Assembly: GCA_029204225.1 (NCBI GenBank)
Contig: CM055103.1
Span: 21,454,709-21,518,708 of the forward strand
From: Diphasiastrum complanatum
Taxonomy: Eukaryota; Streptophyta; Lycopodiopsida; Lycopodiales; Lycopodiaceae
Reading direction: 5' to 3'
Length of the DNA stretch: 64,000 nt
Part shown: positions 62,701 to 64,000 of the stretch, piece after piece
Layout of the letters: each line of letters opens with the position of its first letter
Position numbering within the stretch: the stretch's first letter is position 1
The notes under the pieces: model-generated
Database searches by the model: none
What the model saw: the letters and a program-made list of their open reading frames with translations, nothing else
What the model was told of the DNA's origin: nothing
Translations under genes and position numbers: made by a program

Positions 62701-63239
62701 GAAGATTCACTGTACCTGAGACACTGAGGACCTTGAGTTTGAATTGTGGATTCATGCTGCTACCCCACTTATCGCGTACCTACTACCATGTGGCAATGGG
62801 CATGCAAACCCTCACGAGCTAAACTTCTTGTTCTCTTACAAGTTACAAGACTCTAAAGATGATATGGTCGTGTTTTTGCATACTTCTTGAATGCACTTGT
62901 GACTTTAGCATGATTTCTCAAGGGCCATAAGCTTTGTACTGGCAATGGGAATGAATAGATTCTTGCAACCTAATAACCTATCCATGACAATATCAATAAT
63001 TGACTGAGGAAAGCGACCATAGTCACCATACACAGTTTCTTTTCTTGAAATTGCATTCTCTAAAGCATTCTCATGAAATTGCATGTATCTACTTGGTACT
63101 AGACTTTTTATGACATGTGTAAACCCCAAAACCCATAAACACACATTTTCAAAAAAAAAACCCGTTTTAAACTTGAACCAGCCATGTCATACGTGTTTTG
63201 AAACAACATACGAAACGACCCCATGAAACATTGTTCATA
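62701..63239. other. No assigned element, one open minus-strand ORF
   Basis: Minus ORF 62905-63144 (79 codons) contains SRKETVYGDYGRFPQSIIDI and GCKNLFIPIAST. I do not recognise it. It could be an exon or a transposon scrap. Confidence 0.35.
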
Positions 63240-63317
63240 CGCTCTCACTATTACCACATACTTGGCATGTACATTTACTAGTCTTACATGCCTTTTGGCA
63301 TGGAAAAGACATTGATG

Positions 63318-63386
<69 letters not shown>
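63240..63386 (+). mobile_element. LINE 3' end plus (CT)33 tail
   Basis: Hairpin CATGCCTTTTGGCATG (63287-63302), box GGAAAAGACATTGATGAAGC, CT tract 63321-63386. It is the subfamily of the copy at 40360. Confidence 0.9.
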
Positions 63387-63387
<1 letters not shown>

Positions 63388-63566
63388 GTGATATTGTACC
63401 CTCGACAGAGCTGGAGGTTAAGCTTTGTTTCTCTCTGTTTTCTACTGTTGGTTTAGCTTTTATGAATAAGTCCTACGTGGACAATGCTCCTTCTCTTTTG
63501 ATGTACTTTCTACTTGTCTTATGTGCCCTCGGGCACTTGACAAACATTAATATAATTCTAATACTG

Positions 63567-63639
<73 letters not shown>
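63387..63639 (+). mobile_element. LINE 3' UTR-only insertion between two CT tracts
   Basis: A 182-bp body (63387-63568) with hairpin GTGCCCTCGGGCAC (63523-63536), box ACAAACATTAATATAATTCT and (CT)35 at 63569-63639. It is the subfamily of the copy at 41292. It begins directly after the previous LINE's CT tail. Confidence 0.9.
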
Positions 63640-63644
<5 letters not shown>

Positions 63645-64000
63645 ACCTGGCAAGGTCCACTGGGGACCAAGAGTGAGTTTTACCGCACACTTTCTATCTC
63701 TTGATCCAGCTCGCTGCCCCATAGTACCTAGTTACTTGCTAAGGAGTACTGCTGCGGATAGCGATGGGTCAGTTTCGGGTTTCCTCACATCAGCTGGCCA
63801 TTGAGACCGGCAGATACAGTGGTACCCCACGAGAGGACTTTTGTAGCATGTGTGCTATGCATGAGATTGAGGACGGATCACATTTCCTCTTCAGATTCCA
63901 ACTGTTATGTCCATGTCCTGTACAAGGGAATCGGAATATTTCCTGACGTGGATAGCCGGTCACTCCAGTTGTATGTGGTTATTAGTTATGCTACGTCATT
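63640..64000 (+). mobile_element. Third stacked LINE fragment, runs off the window
   Basis: Starts directly after the CT tract. It reads MGQFRVSSHQLAIETGRYSG and MCAMHEIEDGSHFLFR, the ORF2 C-terminal zone with a degenerate knuckle. Confidence 0.85.

Overview
The window looks like nuclear DNA of a plant with a large, repeat-choked genome. A fern or other non-flowering plant is my best guess: introns reach 23 kb, and chromodomain Ty3, UBN2-type copia, hAT and LINE elements are all nested inside one another. I see no bacterial-style operon, rRNA, tRNA or CRISPR array.

The one host gene I can defend runs on the minus strand across almost the whole window. Twelve short exons (50773 down to 820) join with matching GT-AG sites and consistent phases into about 381 codons. 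The product is two consecutive thioredoxin-fold domains of the GST-kappa / 2-hydroxychromene-2-carboxylate (HCCA) isomerase / DsbA-like family. Domain 1 lacks its N-terminal part (not found in the window). Domain 2 is complete and the protein ends in ARL, a peroxisomal PTS1-type tripeptide. Almost everything else between 1 and 50.7 kb lies in introns of this gene.

Layout: 0.8-7.4 kb, eight 3' exons; 7.4-20.9 kb, a mosaic of hAT, copia and LINE pieces in one 14.5-kb intron; 21.3 kb, one exon; 23.5-26.3 kb, three non-autonomous hAT elements (two with perfect 8-bp target-site duplications (TSDs)); 27.3-27.6 kb, two exons; 33.3-50.3 kb, a single hAT insertion with an 8-bp TSD, swollen to 17 kb by a recent chromodomain Ty3 element and two LINEs; 50.7 kb, the first visible exon; 51-64 kb, copia remnants and many LINE pieces.

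The LINE family is the most unusual system here. Its 3' ends carry a small covarying hairpin, then a short conserved box, then a (CT)n tract instead of poly(A). Most copies begin directly after an older (CT)n tract, so copies stack head to tail. The one nearly complete copy (41292-46337) has ORF1 and ORF2 in the same frame, separated by a single TAG. ORF2 has no usable ATG before its endonuclease catalytic residues, which suggests stop-codon readthrough. A second hAT copy at 7.4 kb preserves the empty (CT)n site. There the tract sits between perfect 9-bp direct repeats, as if it were itself a tail-only insertion.
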